Shown here: positions 54,433 through 64,000 of the stretch, piece by piece
How the letters are laid out: every line of letters begins with the position of its first letter
Position numbering within the stretch: position 1 is the stretch's first letter
NCBI GenBank assembly: GCA_028714895.1
Contig: JAQTLM010000010.1
Coordinates: 40,389-104,388, forward strand
Origin: Gallionella sp.
GTDB lineage: Bacteria > Pseudomonadota > Gammaproteobacteria > Burkholderiales > Gallionellaceae
Length of the DNA: 64,000 bases
Reading direction: 5' to 3'
Translations under genes and position numbers: made by a program
The notes under the pieces: generated by a model
Told to the model about the DNA's origin: nothing
Databases searched by the model: none
Seen by the model: the letters and a program-made list of their open reading frames with translations, nothing else

Positions 54433-57400
54433 ATGAAACGCCATTTGAAAAAGCGCACTACCGCATGTCAACTGCTGTCTGTTGCGCTGGCCGTCGGCCT
54501 TGCTTTGCCTTTGCCCGCGCTGGCAGACTCGGTTGCGCTGACGACCAAGCCGTTAGCAACAGCCACCACCTCCACGGTGCTGCCCAACGTGATGTTCATA
54601 CTCGACGATTCAGGCAGTATGGCATATAACTATTTGCCGGATTGGGCGAATGACAGCCACCCGGTTACTGGCACCAATTACACCAGCATGCCGGAACTTT
54701 TCAGGAATAATGGATTCAACGGCGTCGCTTACAATCCGGCGATCACCTACACGCCGCCGGTCCTTTACAATGCGGATGGCACGCTTAACACGACCACTTA
54801 TCCCAATATACCGTCACCGTGGACAGCAGTAAAAAACGATGCTTATGGTGTCCAGTCGACAGGGACCAGCAATCTGGTCGGCAGTGCTTCGCACTATGTC
54901 TTTGTGCCCGGGGAATATTGCTCATCGCCAAACATGACCAGCTGTGTGACTGCGACCGCACCCGCCACGGTCAGCGGCATTTTATATGACAAGCCGGCCG
55001 GGCTGCGCTGGTGCAATAGCGCGGCACTAACCACTTGCCAGAGTATCAACAATTCAACCTACCGATACCCGCGCTATCCCGGGCTCTCGGTAGCAGCGGC
55101 TGGGGCTACCGCCACCATCACTGTTGCCACCGGAGGAGGTGGCAACACCTCTGTGACTAGCATTAAAGTTAATAACCTGCAAATTCTTTCGGGCTCAACT
55201 GGAACTCAAAGCAGCAACAATAATCTGGCTAGCGCAATCACTACAAATATCAATAATTGCACTGCCGGTACCAGCGGAAATTGCCAGATAGCTGGCTATA
55301 GCGCATCACGGTCAGGTAGCGTTGTGACGATCACAGCTCCTCTCTCCATGGGTGCAATTACCCATTTGCCAGCTATAACCATAGGAGCCGGTTCTAGAAC
55401 TGTTACTCCCACCGCATTCAGTGGCTACACGGCGGCATTTACAGTTCCCGGCTCCAACCTGCTCACCAACATCGTTTCCACCACGACCAGTTACCCCTAT
55501 CCCGGCACAACCGCCAAGGCCTCGACCCGCACCGACTGTGCCGGCACAACTTGCACTTACGCCGAGGAAATGACCAATTACGCCAACTGGTGGACGTATT
55601 ACCACACCCGTTTGCAAGCGATGAAAACCTCGGTAAGCCGCGCTTTCAAAACGCTCGACAATCGTTTTCGCGTGGGCTTTACCACCATCAGCGACACCGG
55701 TGCTTCTAATGGCACATCATTCAGCAATGCAAAATTTCTTGGCAATGACATCTTCGAATTGGCACATAAGAACAGATGGTTCACCAAGCTATTTGGAGCG
55801 GCCGTTGCGAGTGCGACTCCGCTGCGCGGCTCACTTTCAAAGGTGGGACGTTATTATGCGAACAAGATCTCCGGTGAAGTGGATCCGGTACAGTATTCCT
55901 GCCAGCAAAATTTCGTCATTCTTTCCACGGACGGATACTGGAACACGAATGATGAAACGAGCACCTATAAAAATATTAATTTGACCGGCGGCTTGGTGGG
56001 CGACCTCGATAACGACCCTAATTCACGCCCGATGTATGAAGGCCCCACGGCCTCTTCCGGCAGCTTGGCAGACGTCGCCAAGTACTACTACGATACCGAT
56101 TTGCGCACCAGCGCCCTGAGCAACTGCACCGGCGGCACCAGCACCGACTTTCCAGCGGGCAACCCCGATGTTTGCACGAATAACGTATTCGTCAGCAGTA
56201 CCGACAACAACCTCAAGCAGCACATGACCACTTTTACCATGGGTTTGGGCGCAGACGGTACGTTGAACTATACGTCCGATTACAAAGACGCGACATCCGG
56301 TGACTATTTCAACCTCAAAAATGGCCTGTGCGTGGGTTCGCCATGCGTCACAGTGGATTGGCCTGACCCGATAGCCAATTCTGCGGGTGAGCGGATTGAC
56401 GACCTCTGGCATGCTGCGGTAAATGGACAAGGGTTATATTTCAGCGCCAAAAATCCCGATTCAATCATTACTGGCTTCAACGCAGCACTTTCATCCATTA
56501 CCCAAAAACTTGGGGCCGCCGCTGCCGCCGCTACCAGCACACTGAATCCCGTTGCCGGCAACAACTTCGCCTACGTCGCCAGCTACACCACGAATGTATG
56601 GAAGGGCAACCTGGAATCGCGCCCCATCAACACGACCACCGGCGTGGTCAGCGAAACCGCAAACTGGTGCGTGGAGAATGTCGCGGCGCAAACCTGCGCA
56701 GCACCGGGCACCGTCGTTCCCGATACCAGCGGCTCCAGCACCATTTACAACTGCGTCGTTACCGGCTCCACAGCCGGCACCTGCGCCTCTCCCGGTGTAT
56801 TCGATACAGTCACTTCCGAATGCAAGACAGAGATACATAATGCCTGCACCGGCACCATGCCCGCCAAAGTAGCAGCGGCCAGTGACACCCGAACGATTTA
56901 CACCGCCCCCGCCGGTGCTCTTGTCCCATTAACGGGACAAAACCTTGTCCCGTTCGATGCCGCCTATGCGGCTGCCAATCCAACAAACTTCGCCGCGGCT
57001 CATATCAACGGGCTTAATCAATGGTCCTCGATCTCCGCACAGCACACAGGCGTGAAACTGATCAATTATCTGCGCGGCCAGAATGGTTTTGAGGACCGTG
57101 CCGCCAATGCGATAAACGACAGGCTATATCGCACCCGTGAAGCCGTATTGGGCGATGCGCTGGAATCGCAACCGGCCTTTATCAGCAAACCGGTATTCAG
57201 CTATCCCTACGCAGGCTACAGCGACTTCAAAACCGCGCAGGCCAGCCGCGCCGGGACAGTGTATATGGGAACCAACGACGGCATGATGCATGCCTTCGCT
57301 GCCAGCAATGGGGCAGAACGCTGGGCTTACGTGCCGAGTATGGTAATACCCAATATGTGGAAGCTGGCAAGCACGAGCTACAGCAACAACCATGTCAATT

Positions 57401-58665
57401 TTGTCAACGGCAGCCCCGTCACCACGGATATATGCACCGCCAATTGCGGCACCGGCAGTACAACTGCCGTCTGGAAGACCATTCTGGTGGGCGGTCTGAA
57501 TGGCGGCGGACGCGGTTATTATGCGCTGGACATTACTGTTCCCGATACGCCGGTTCTGTTATGGGAGTTCACCACGACCGCCGGTATCGGCGCCGTCACA
57601 GACGATGATCTCGGCTACAGTTTTGGAGTGCCTGTCGTTACCAGAAAGACCGACGGTACGTGGGTAGTGCTGGTCACATCCGGCTACAACAATACCAGCC
57701 CGGGAGACGGCAAAGGCTATCTCTATGTGCTCAATGCCGGCACGGGCGCGATCATCAGCAAGATATCTACCGGCGTAGGCAGCACATCGACGATAGCTGG
57801 TGTATGCACTGTCGCTCCTTGCCCAAGCGGGCTGGCCAGGATCGCCGGCTGGAACGATGAGCCTGCGGGCAACGCAGTGGGTTATGTCTATGGCGGCGAC
57901 CTGTTTGGGAATATCTGGCGTTTCGACATCAACAGCGCCGTTGCCGCTGTTATCGGCACTGGCGATGTAATGAAATTCGCCACCTTATTCTCGGATGGCG
58001 CCGGCACCAGCCCGCAGCCCATTACCACCACTCCGGTGCTGGGCAAAATCCTGGATAAGCGTGTCGTATTCATCGGAACTGGGAAATACCTGGAATCGAG
58101 TGATCTATCCACTACCCAGGTGCAGACCCAATATGCTATCAAGGATGACAATGCGACCGCCACCTTGGTCAATCCACGCAATACACTGGTGCAACAATTC
58201 TTGGTCAACAATCCAGATGGCACTGCCTCTCGGGTTAGCTCCGGCAGCGCGGCGGCGACGCCAACGGCCATCAAAGCGGTGAACTTCGCCACCGATCGAG
58301 GCTGGTATGTTGATTTTCCTGACAGCAAGGAACGCGTAAACATCGACAGCAAACTGGTGCAAGGCACCCTGCTGGTCCCCACGATCGTTCCTTCGTCTAC
58401 CGTCTGCTCGCCGGGCGGGTACGGATGGCTCAACTATTTCGACTACAAAACAGGTGGTGCTGTAAATACGGCAACCGGCCTGGCTTCGGTGAAATACGAC
58501 TCCACCATCGTCGGCGTCAACGTTCTCTACATAGGAGGCCAACCCAAAGTCGGGGTCGTGACATCCACAAATCCAACGCCCGAGTTGAATACAGCCGTGG
58601 CTTTTGCGTCAGCGGCGACCGGATTTACGGGAAAGCGGGTGATCTGGCGCGAGTTGATACCGTAA
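54433..58665 (+). CDS. pilY1: Type IV pilus tip-associated adhesin PilY1
   Basis: 1410 residues. A signal peptide (QLLSVALAVGLALPLPALA) is followed by a von Willebrand A-like domain with MIDAS residues DDSGSM at 58-63, then about residue 925 onward the C-terminal beta-propeller (VYMGTNDGMMHAFAASNGAE, GYLYVLNAGTGAI, GYVYGGDLFGNIWRFD). PilY1 caps the pilus and supports adhesion and retraction. A Ser/Thr/Gly-rich module at about 215-338 interrupts the N-terminal domain and resembles small repeats in phage tail proteins. Last gene of the cluster, with a strong terminator. Confidence 0.95.
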   Translation: MKRHLKKRTTACQLLSVALAVGLALPLPALADSVALTTKPLATATTSTVLPNVMFILDDSGSMAYNYLPDWANDSHPVTGTNYTSMPELFRNNGFNGVAYNPAITYTPPVLYNADGTLNTTTYPNIPSPWTAVKNDAYGVQSTGTSNLVGSASHYVFVPGEYCSSPNMTSCVTATAPATVSGILYDKPAGLRWCNSAALTTCQSINNSTYRYPRYPGLSVAAAGATATITVATGGGGNTSVTSIKVNNLQILSGSTGTQSSNNNLASAITTNINNCTAGTSGNCQIAGYSASRSGSVVTITAPLSMGAITHLPAITIGAGSRTVTPTAFSGYTAAFTVPGSNLLTNIVSTTTSYPYPGTTAKASTRTDCAGTTCTYAEEMTNYANWWTYYHTRLQAMKTSVSRAFKTLDNRFRVGFTTISDTGASNGTSFSNAKFLGNDIFELAHKNRWFTKLFGAAVASATPLRGSLSKVGRYYANKISGEVDPVQYSCQQNFVILSTDGYWNTNDETSTYKNINLTGGLVGDLDNDPNSRPMYEGPTASSGSLADVAKYYYDTDLRTSALSNCTGGTSTDFPAGNPDVCTNNVFVSSTDNNLKQHMTTFTMGLGADGTLNYTSDYKDATSGDYFNLKNGLCVGSPCVTVDWPDPIANSAGERIDDLWHAAVNGQGLYFSAKNPDSIITGFNAALSSITQKLGAAAAAATSTLNPVAGNNFAYVASYTTNVWKGNLESRPINTTTGVVSETANWCVENVAAQTCAAPGTVVPDTSGSSTIYNCVVTGSTAGTCASPGVFDTVTSECKTEIHNACTGTMPAKVAAASDTRTIYTAPAGALVPLTGQNLVPFDAAYAAANPTNFAAAHINGLNQWSSISAQHTGVKLINYLRGQNGFEDRAANAINDRLYRTREAVLGDALESQPAFISKPVFSYPYAGYSDFKTAQASRAGTVYMGTNDGMMHAFAASNGAERWAYVPSMVIPNMWKLASTSYSNNHVNFVNGSPVTTDICTANCGTGSTTAVWKTILVGGLNGGGRGYYALDITVPDTPVLLWEFTTTAGIGAVTDDDLGYSFGVPVVTRKTDGTWVVLVTSGYNNTSPGDGKGYLYVLNAGTGAIISKISTGVGSTSTIAGVCTVAPCPSGLARIAGWNDEPAGNAVGYVYGGDLFGNIWRFDINSAVAAVIGTGDVMKFATLFSDGAGTSPQPITTTPVLGKILDKRVVFIGTGKYLESSDLSTTQVQTQYAIKDDNATATLVNPRNTLVQQFLVNNPDGTASRVSSGSAAATPTAIKAVNFATDRGWYVDFPDSKERVNIDSKLVQGTLLVPTIVPSSTVCSPGGYGWLNYFDYKTGGAVNTATGLASVKYDSTIVGVNVLYIGGQPKVGVVTSTNPTPELNTAVAFASAATGFTGKRVIWRELIP

Positions 58666-58684
58666 CGAATGCCATGTCTGAATA

Positions 58685-58714
58685 AGAAAGCGGCCTTAGG
58701 GCCGCTTTCTGTTT
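58685..58714 (+). terminator. Rho-independent terminator behind pilY1
   Basis: Eleven-base-pair stem AGAAAGCGGCC/GGCCGCTTTCT with loop TTAG, followed by GTTTT. It closes the pilus cluster. Confidence 0.9.
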
Positions 58715-58748
58715 TCCGCGAAGCAACGGTAAACCGCACCAGCCATAA

Positions 58749-60398
58749 TCAGCCCAGTTGCTGCCCGTGTTCGCGCGTGGCGTGGAACTGCACCTTCGGC
58801 CAGCGCTCCATCGCCAAGCGCAGGTTCACGCCGGTGTCGGCGAGGTAGGCGTAGTTGCCATCCACGTCGCGCGCTAAACGTGCTTGGTTGGCCTTGATGA
58901 ATTCATTGAGATGCGCCGCATCGGGGCAGGTCACCCAGCGCGCGGTGTGGATTCCGGCGCGTTCGAACACGGCGTCCACGCCGTATTCGGATTTCAGGCG
59001 ATGCTCGACCACTTCAAACTGCAACTGCCCCACCGCGCCGATCAGCGGCGTGGTGTCGAGCAGCGGCTCGAACACTTGCACCGCGCCTTCTTCGCCCAAC
59101 TGGCGCAAACCCTTCTGCAACTGCTTGGCTTTCATCGGGTCGCGCAGGCGCGCACGGCTGAACAGTTCCGGCGCGAAGTAGGGGATGCCCTTGAAAGTCA
59201 GCGCTTCGCCCTCGGTGAGCACGTCGCCGATCTGCAACTGGCCGTGATTGTGGATGCCGATGATGTCGCCCGCGTAAGCCTCGTCCATGCGCGTACGCTC
59301 GTTGGCCATGAACGTCACCGCGTTGGCCAGCTTCATCTCCTTGCCGGTGCGGCGATGCTTGACCTTCATGCCCGAGGTGTAGCGGCCGGAGCACACGCGC
59401 AGGAAGGCGATACGATCGCGGTGGTTCGGGTCCATGTTGGCCTGGATCTTGAATACGAAGCCGGTGAAGGCGGACTCGGTGGGTTGCACCATGCGCACAT
59501 CGGTGGCGCGCGGCAGCGGCGAGGGAGCCCAGTCCACCAGCGCGCGCAGTATTTCACGCACGCCGAAATTGTTCACGCCGGAGCCGAAAAATACCGGCGA
59601 TTGCTGGCCCCGCAGAAACTCTTGCAGGTCGAACGACGCGCCTGCGCCCAAGACCAGTTCGGTCTCGTCGCGCATGGTCTGCATCTCGCTCGGGCATTGT
59701 GCCGCGAGCCGGTCGATCTGCGCGCCTTTTAATACTTCCACTTCCTGATCGGCCTTCGCTTCGCCCGGCAAAAAACGCAACACCTCGTCGTTCAGCAGGT
59801 GATACACGCCCTGAAAGCGTTTACCCATGCCGATCGGCCAGGTCACCGGTGCGCATTTGATCTTCAGCACCGATTCGATCTCGTCCAGCACTTCCAGCGG
59901 GTCGCGCACCTCGCGATCCATCTTGTTGATGAAGGTGATAATCGGCGTATTGCGCAGGCGGCATACTTCGAGCAGCTTGATGGTCTGCTCTTCCACGCCC
60001 TTGGCCGCATCCACCACCATGACCGCCGCATCCACGGCGGTCAGCACGCGATAGGTGTCTTCTGAAAAATCCTGGTGACCGGGGGTGTCGAGCAGGTTGA
60101 TCACGCAATCGTCATAAGTGAATTGCATCACCGAGCTGGCCACCGAAATGCCGCGCTGCTTCTCGATCTCCAGCCAGTCGGAAGTCGCATGGCGGCCGCT
60201 CTTGCGCGCTTTCACCGTACCCGCCATCTGGATCGCACCGCCAAACAGCAGCAGCTTTTCGGTGAGCGTGGTCTTGCCCGCATCGGGGTGCGAGATGATC
60301 GCAAAAGTGCGGCGACGTTTGACTTCGCGCGTGACCGCCGCGTCTGCTACTGGGACGGACGCATCTGGCGCTGCACTGTCATTCACTTGATTCATCAT
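58749..60398 (-). CDS. prfC: Peptide chain release factor 3
   Basis: 549 residues from ATG 60396-60398. GTPase motifs G1 [13 protein letters not shown]3 DTPGHQDF, G4 NKMD, then the domain II and III of RF3. It removes RF1/RF2 from the ribosome after termination. The N-terminus carries about 25 residues before the GTPase, slightly longer than usual. A terminator hairpin directly upstream separates it from tRNA-Phe. Confidence 0.96.
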   Translation of the reverse strand: MMNQVNDSAAPDASVPVADAAVTREVKRRRTFAIISHPDAGKTTLTEKLLLFGGAIQMAGTVKARKSGRHATSDWLEIEKQRGISVASSVMQFTYDDCVINLLDTPGHQDFSEDTYRVLTAVDAAVMVVDAAKGVEEQTIKLLEVCRLRNTPIITFINKMDREVRDPLEVLDEIESVLKIKCAPVTWPIGMGKRFQGVYHLLNDEVLRFLPGEAKADQEVEVLKGAQIDRLAAQCPSEMQTMRDETELVLGAGASFDLQEFLRGQQSPVFFGSGVNNFGVREILRALVDWAPSPLPRATDVRMVQPTESAFTGFVFKIQANMDPNHRDRIAFLRVCSGRYTSGMKVKHRRTGKEMKLANAVTFMANERTRMDEAYAGDIIGIHNHGQLQIGDVLTEGEALTFKGIPYFAPELFSRARLRDPMKAKQLQKGLRQLGEEGAVQVFEPLLDTTPLIGAVGQLQFEVVEHRLKSEYGVDAVFERAGIHTARWVTCPDAAHLNEFIKANQARLARDVDGNYAYLADTGVNLRLAMERWPKVQFHATREHGQQLG

Positions 60399-60410
60399 AT
60401 AAACCACCAT

Positions 60411-60442
60411 AAAACAAAAGGCCTGCATCACTGCAGGCCTTT
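60411..60442 (-). terminator. Rho-independent terminator behind tRNA-Phe
   Basis: Eleven-base-pair stem AAAGGCCTGCA/TGCAGGCCTTT with a four-base loop and TGTTTT on the minus strand, just upstream of prfC. Confidence 0.88.
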
Positions 60443-60449
60443 AAATTAA

Positions 60450-60541
60450 CCGGAACTACCCGGTCAATTTTGCGTGCTAATGCACACGAAAAAATTAACT
60501 GAAACCACCTAATTAATTTTGCGTGCTACCACACGCGAAAT
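60450..60541 (-). repeat. Tandem hairpin repeats behind tRNA-Phe
   Basis: Two units with GCGTG...CACGC stems (60466-60495 and 60515-60541), and a shared flank GGTNGTTYCRGTTAATTT that also precedes the terminator stem. Unit length is about 46 bases. They lie in the transcribed trailer of the tRNA. Confidence 0.65.
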
Positions 60542-60542
60542 C

Positions 60543-60618
60543 TGGTGGCCCGGGGCGGAATCGAACCACCGACACAAGGATTTTCAATCCTCTGCTCTAC
60601 CGACTGAGCTACCAGGCC
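60543..60618 (-). tRNA. tRNA-Phe (GAA)
   Basis: 76 bases on the minus strand. The acceptor stem GGCCTGG pairs with the 3' side CCGGGCC, the D arm is GCTCAGTCGGTAGAGC, the anticodon loop TTGAAAA has anticodon GAA, the T arm contains GGTTCGATTCC, and the CCA end is encoded (60543-60545). Confidence 0.96.
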
Positions 60619-60697
60619 ATTTTTACTGTATTTCCCAGTTAACCAAATAAACCGGCCAACTTCGGAAGCCGCGCATTATACCGGTAACGTGCCAAAT

Positions 60698-60722
60698 GAC
60701 AAACCCCGCCGAAGCGGGGTTC
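60698..60722 (-). terminator. Terminator behind groEL
   Basis: Eight-base-pair stem AACCCCGC/GCGGGGTT with tetraloop TTCG on the minus strand, then TGTCATTT; 44 bases past the groEL stop. Confidence 0.8.
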
Positions 60723-60765
60723 GTCAAAGCGTTACGAAACAAACGGCCCATGAAGCAAATGCAAG

Positions 60766-62732
<1,967 letters not shown>

Positions 62733-62791
62733 ACTTGTTTCTCCTAAATCAGTGAGTTAATTAAATGTGGAGGCGGGGTTTGATGGCTTTA

Positions 62792-62818
62792 TTAGCACTC
62801 CCTTCCTGCGAGTGCTAA
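62792..62818 (-). promoter_or_regulatory. CIRCE operator of groESL
   Basis: Perfect TTAGCACTC-N9-GAGTGCTAA inverted repeat, the HrcA binding site. hrcA is not in the window. Confidence 0.95.
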
Positions 62819-62867
62819 TAATAAGGGCAACCCCGCCCGATTTCAAGAGTGGCGTTGGGGTTTATTT

Positions 62868-64000
62868 TTACGCGGGGAGCGCGATCTTGTTATCGGTGCT
62901 GAACTGGTAATCGCGGAAGATGTGTTCCGCAGCCAGCGACTGATACGTGCCGTCGGCATTGCGGCGGGTCGTATCCTTGAGGCGATAGGTATAGTGGCCG
63001 CAAGTCCAGCAATCATAGTTGCGCATGTGGGTGCACAGACATATCTTATCCTTGACGGAAATTCTTCTGGCATCGGGGTGCAAGGCCCGCTCGCGGTTAT
63101 AGGCATCGATGTACGAGCAATTGCCGTTGGCGTCGAGGATATAGCCGAATGCCTCGCAGTTGGGGCGGATGCCGGAGCCGATCGCGGGGCAGTTCTTCAG
63201 CATCCGCATCGGATAGCCGGTCGGCGACAGCAGATTGACTTCGATATCTTCCTCGCTGGCCTTGAAGTATTCCTGCTGCACTTTTTCCGGGATACCGCAT
63301 TCCTTGGCGACGGTGAAGCGCGTCGCCACCTGCACCGCCGCCGAGCCCGTTTCCAGGAAGCTTACCGCGTCGCTGCCGGTAAAAATACCGCCAGCCGGTA
63401 TCACCGGGATATCCAGCTTTTCAGCCTGAAGATATTGCTGAACCTCGGCGACAATAGTGCGTAGATCATATTGCGCCCAGTCCAAGCCAAAACCCAGATG
63501 GCCGCCTGCCAGCGGCCCTTCCACCACGATGAAATCGGGCAAGCGGTTCAGCTTGGCATTTTTGCGCAAGAACAACTGCAAGGCGCGCAACGAAGAGACA
63601 ATAATGCCCAGCTTGGCATCACGGAAGCGCGGATGGTCTTCCATCAGCGCGAACGAGCCAAGATGCAGTCCGGCCGCGAGCGTGATGCCGTCGATACCCG
63701 CATCCAGCGCGGTTATCAGGCGGGTACGCAATGTTTCGCGCGGCGCATTCATGGTGAGTTTTTCCATGCAGTTGACGAAAATCATGCCGTCACCGCGCTT
63801 GGCTTCCATGGTTTTGCTGACATGCAAACGCGTCGCTTCGGCAACCTGCGCCAAATCGAATTGCACGATCGATTTGTCGGCTTGATGGACGTTGAGCTTG
63901 TATTGTTTTTGCTTGATGCTGACAAATTTCGTTTTGTAGCGGCGATCGGTCACGGTCGGCAGCATCGCGTCGGAAATATGCCCGACCCCGCCCAACCGCG
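62868..64000 (-). CDS. Nitronate monooxygenase/2-nitropropane-dioxygenase family flavoprotein (N-terminus outside window)
   Basis: At least 376 residues to the stop at 62868; the frame is open to the right edge, so the N-terminus is missing. The visible part is a TIM-barrel FMN enzyme (DGITLAAGLHLG, PDFIVVEGPLAGGHLGF, IPVIPAGGIFTGSDAV, GSAAVQVATRF). The 90-residue C-terminal tail is rich in cysteines (CPAIGSGIRPNCEAFGY, ICLCTHMRNYDCWTCGHY), which could hold a metal site. The reaction in this family varies: nitronate oxidation, enoyl reduction and others. Substrate unknown. Confidence 0.85.
   Translation of the reverse strand, partial: RLGGVGHISDAMLPTVTDRRYKTKFVSIKQKQYKLNVHQADKSIVQFDLAQVAEATRLHVSKTMEAKRGDGMIFVNCMEKLTMNAPRETLRTRLITALDAGIDGITLAAGLHLGSFALMEDHPRFRDAKLGIIVSSLRALQLFLRKNAKLNRLPDFIVVEGPLAGGHLGFGLDWAQYDLRTIVAEVQQYLQAEKLDIPVIPAGGIFTGSDAVSFLETGSAAVQVATRFTVAKECGIPEKVQQEYFKASEEDIEVNLLSPTGYPMRMLKNCPAIGSGIRPNCEAFGYILDANGNCSYIDAYNRERALHPDARRISVKDKICLCTHMRNYDCWTCGHYTYRLKDTTRRNADGTYQSLAAEHIFRDYQFSTDNKIALPA

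Overview
The window reads as chromosome from a chemolithoautotrophic, microaerophilic, motile betaproteobacterium, most likely in the Nitrosomonadales and close to the Gallionellaceae (Sideroxydans/Gallionella type). This placement is an inference. It rests on a form II RuBisCO cluster (cbbM-cbbQ-cbbO-fbp with a divergent cbbR), a high-affinity cbb3 oxidase, an FNR-type regulator, a polar-type flagellar cap/filament block, a minor-pilin/PilY1 cluster, and the lptABC-rpoN-hpf-ptsN-hprK-rapZ order typical of Betaproteobacteria. No phage, insertion sequence or CRISPR array was found; apart from a small toxin-antitoxin pair the window is mostly core genome.

Layout. 1-8.6 kb (minus strand): one long run kdsD-kdsC-lptC-lptA-lptB-rpoN-hpf-ptsN-hprK-rapZ-nusG domain II gene-ECF-type transporter gene (cut by the left edge), covering KDO synthesis, LPS transport, sigma-54 and the nitrogen PTS. 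8.8-15.6 kb: a tandem pair of YcgR-like PilZ proteins, then fhlB, fliK-like, fliT, fliS, fliD, flaG and a very short flagellin driven by a clear sigma-28 promoter. 15.8-24.8 kb: a microaerobic respiration block with ccoNOQP, ccoG, ccoH, a diheme cytochrome c peroxidase, ompW and fnr. Two copies of an FNR-type box lie here; one is followed by a strong terminator and no gene, which suggests a small RNA. 24.9-33.6 kb: pabB, metH, a toxin-antitoxin pair, two tandem FKBP isomerases, a DUF486 membrane protein and mpl.

33.7-39.6 kb: nitrogen regulation (ntrBC, glnA with a recognisable sigma-54/NtrC promoter) and a CDF metal exporter. 39.7-42.3 kb: rhodanese, xthA, pyrE and a DUF4124 protein. 42.4-51.2 kb: a carbon-fixation run cbbM-cbbQ-cbbO-fbp-purE-purC-beta carbonic anhydrase, with cbbR divergent across an operator palindrome. 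51.4-58.7 kb: pilE-fimT-pilV-pilW-pilX-pilY1. 58.7-64 kb: prfC, tRNA-Phe, groES-groEL behind a perfect CIRCE element, and the C-terminal part of a nitronate-monooxygenase-family protein cut by the right edge.

The genes fit together as a low-oxygen autotroph: FNR plus cbb3 oxidase and CCP for micro-oxic respiration, RuBisCO with its activase and carbonic anhydrase for CO2 fixation, and RpoN/PtsN/NtrBC/GlnA for nitrogen control. Many short palindromic repeats of several families sit just behind stop codons; one lies in-frame inside a gene. Nothing here is a clearly undescribed multi-gene system. The best leads are the FNR-box/terminator candidate sRNA, the repeat-encoded N-terminus, the 19-residue-scale insertion in Mpl, two candidate leaderless promoters, and the grouping of CO2-handling enzymes.
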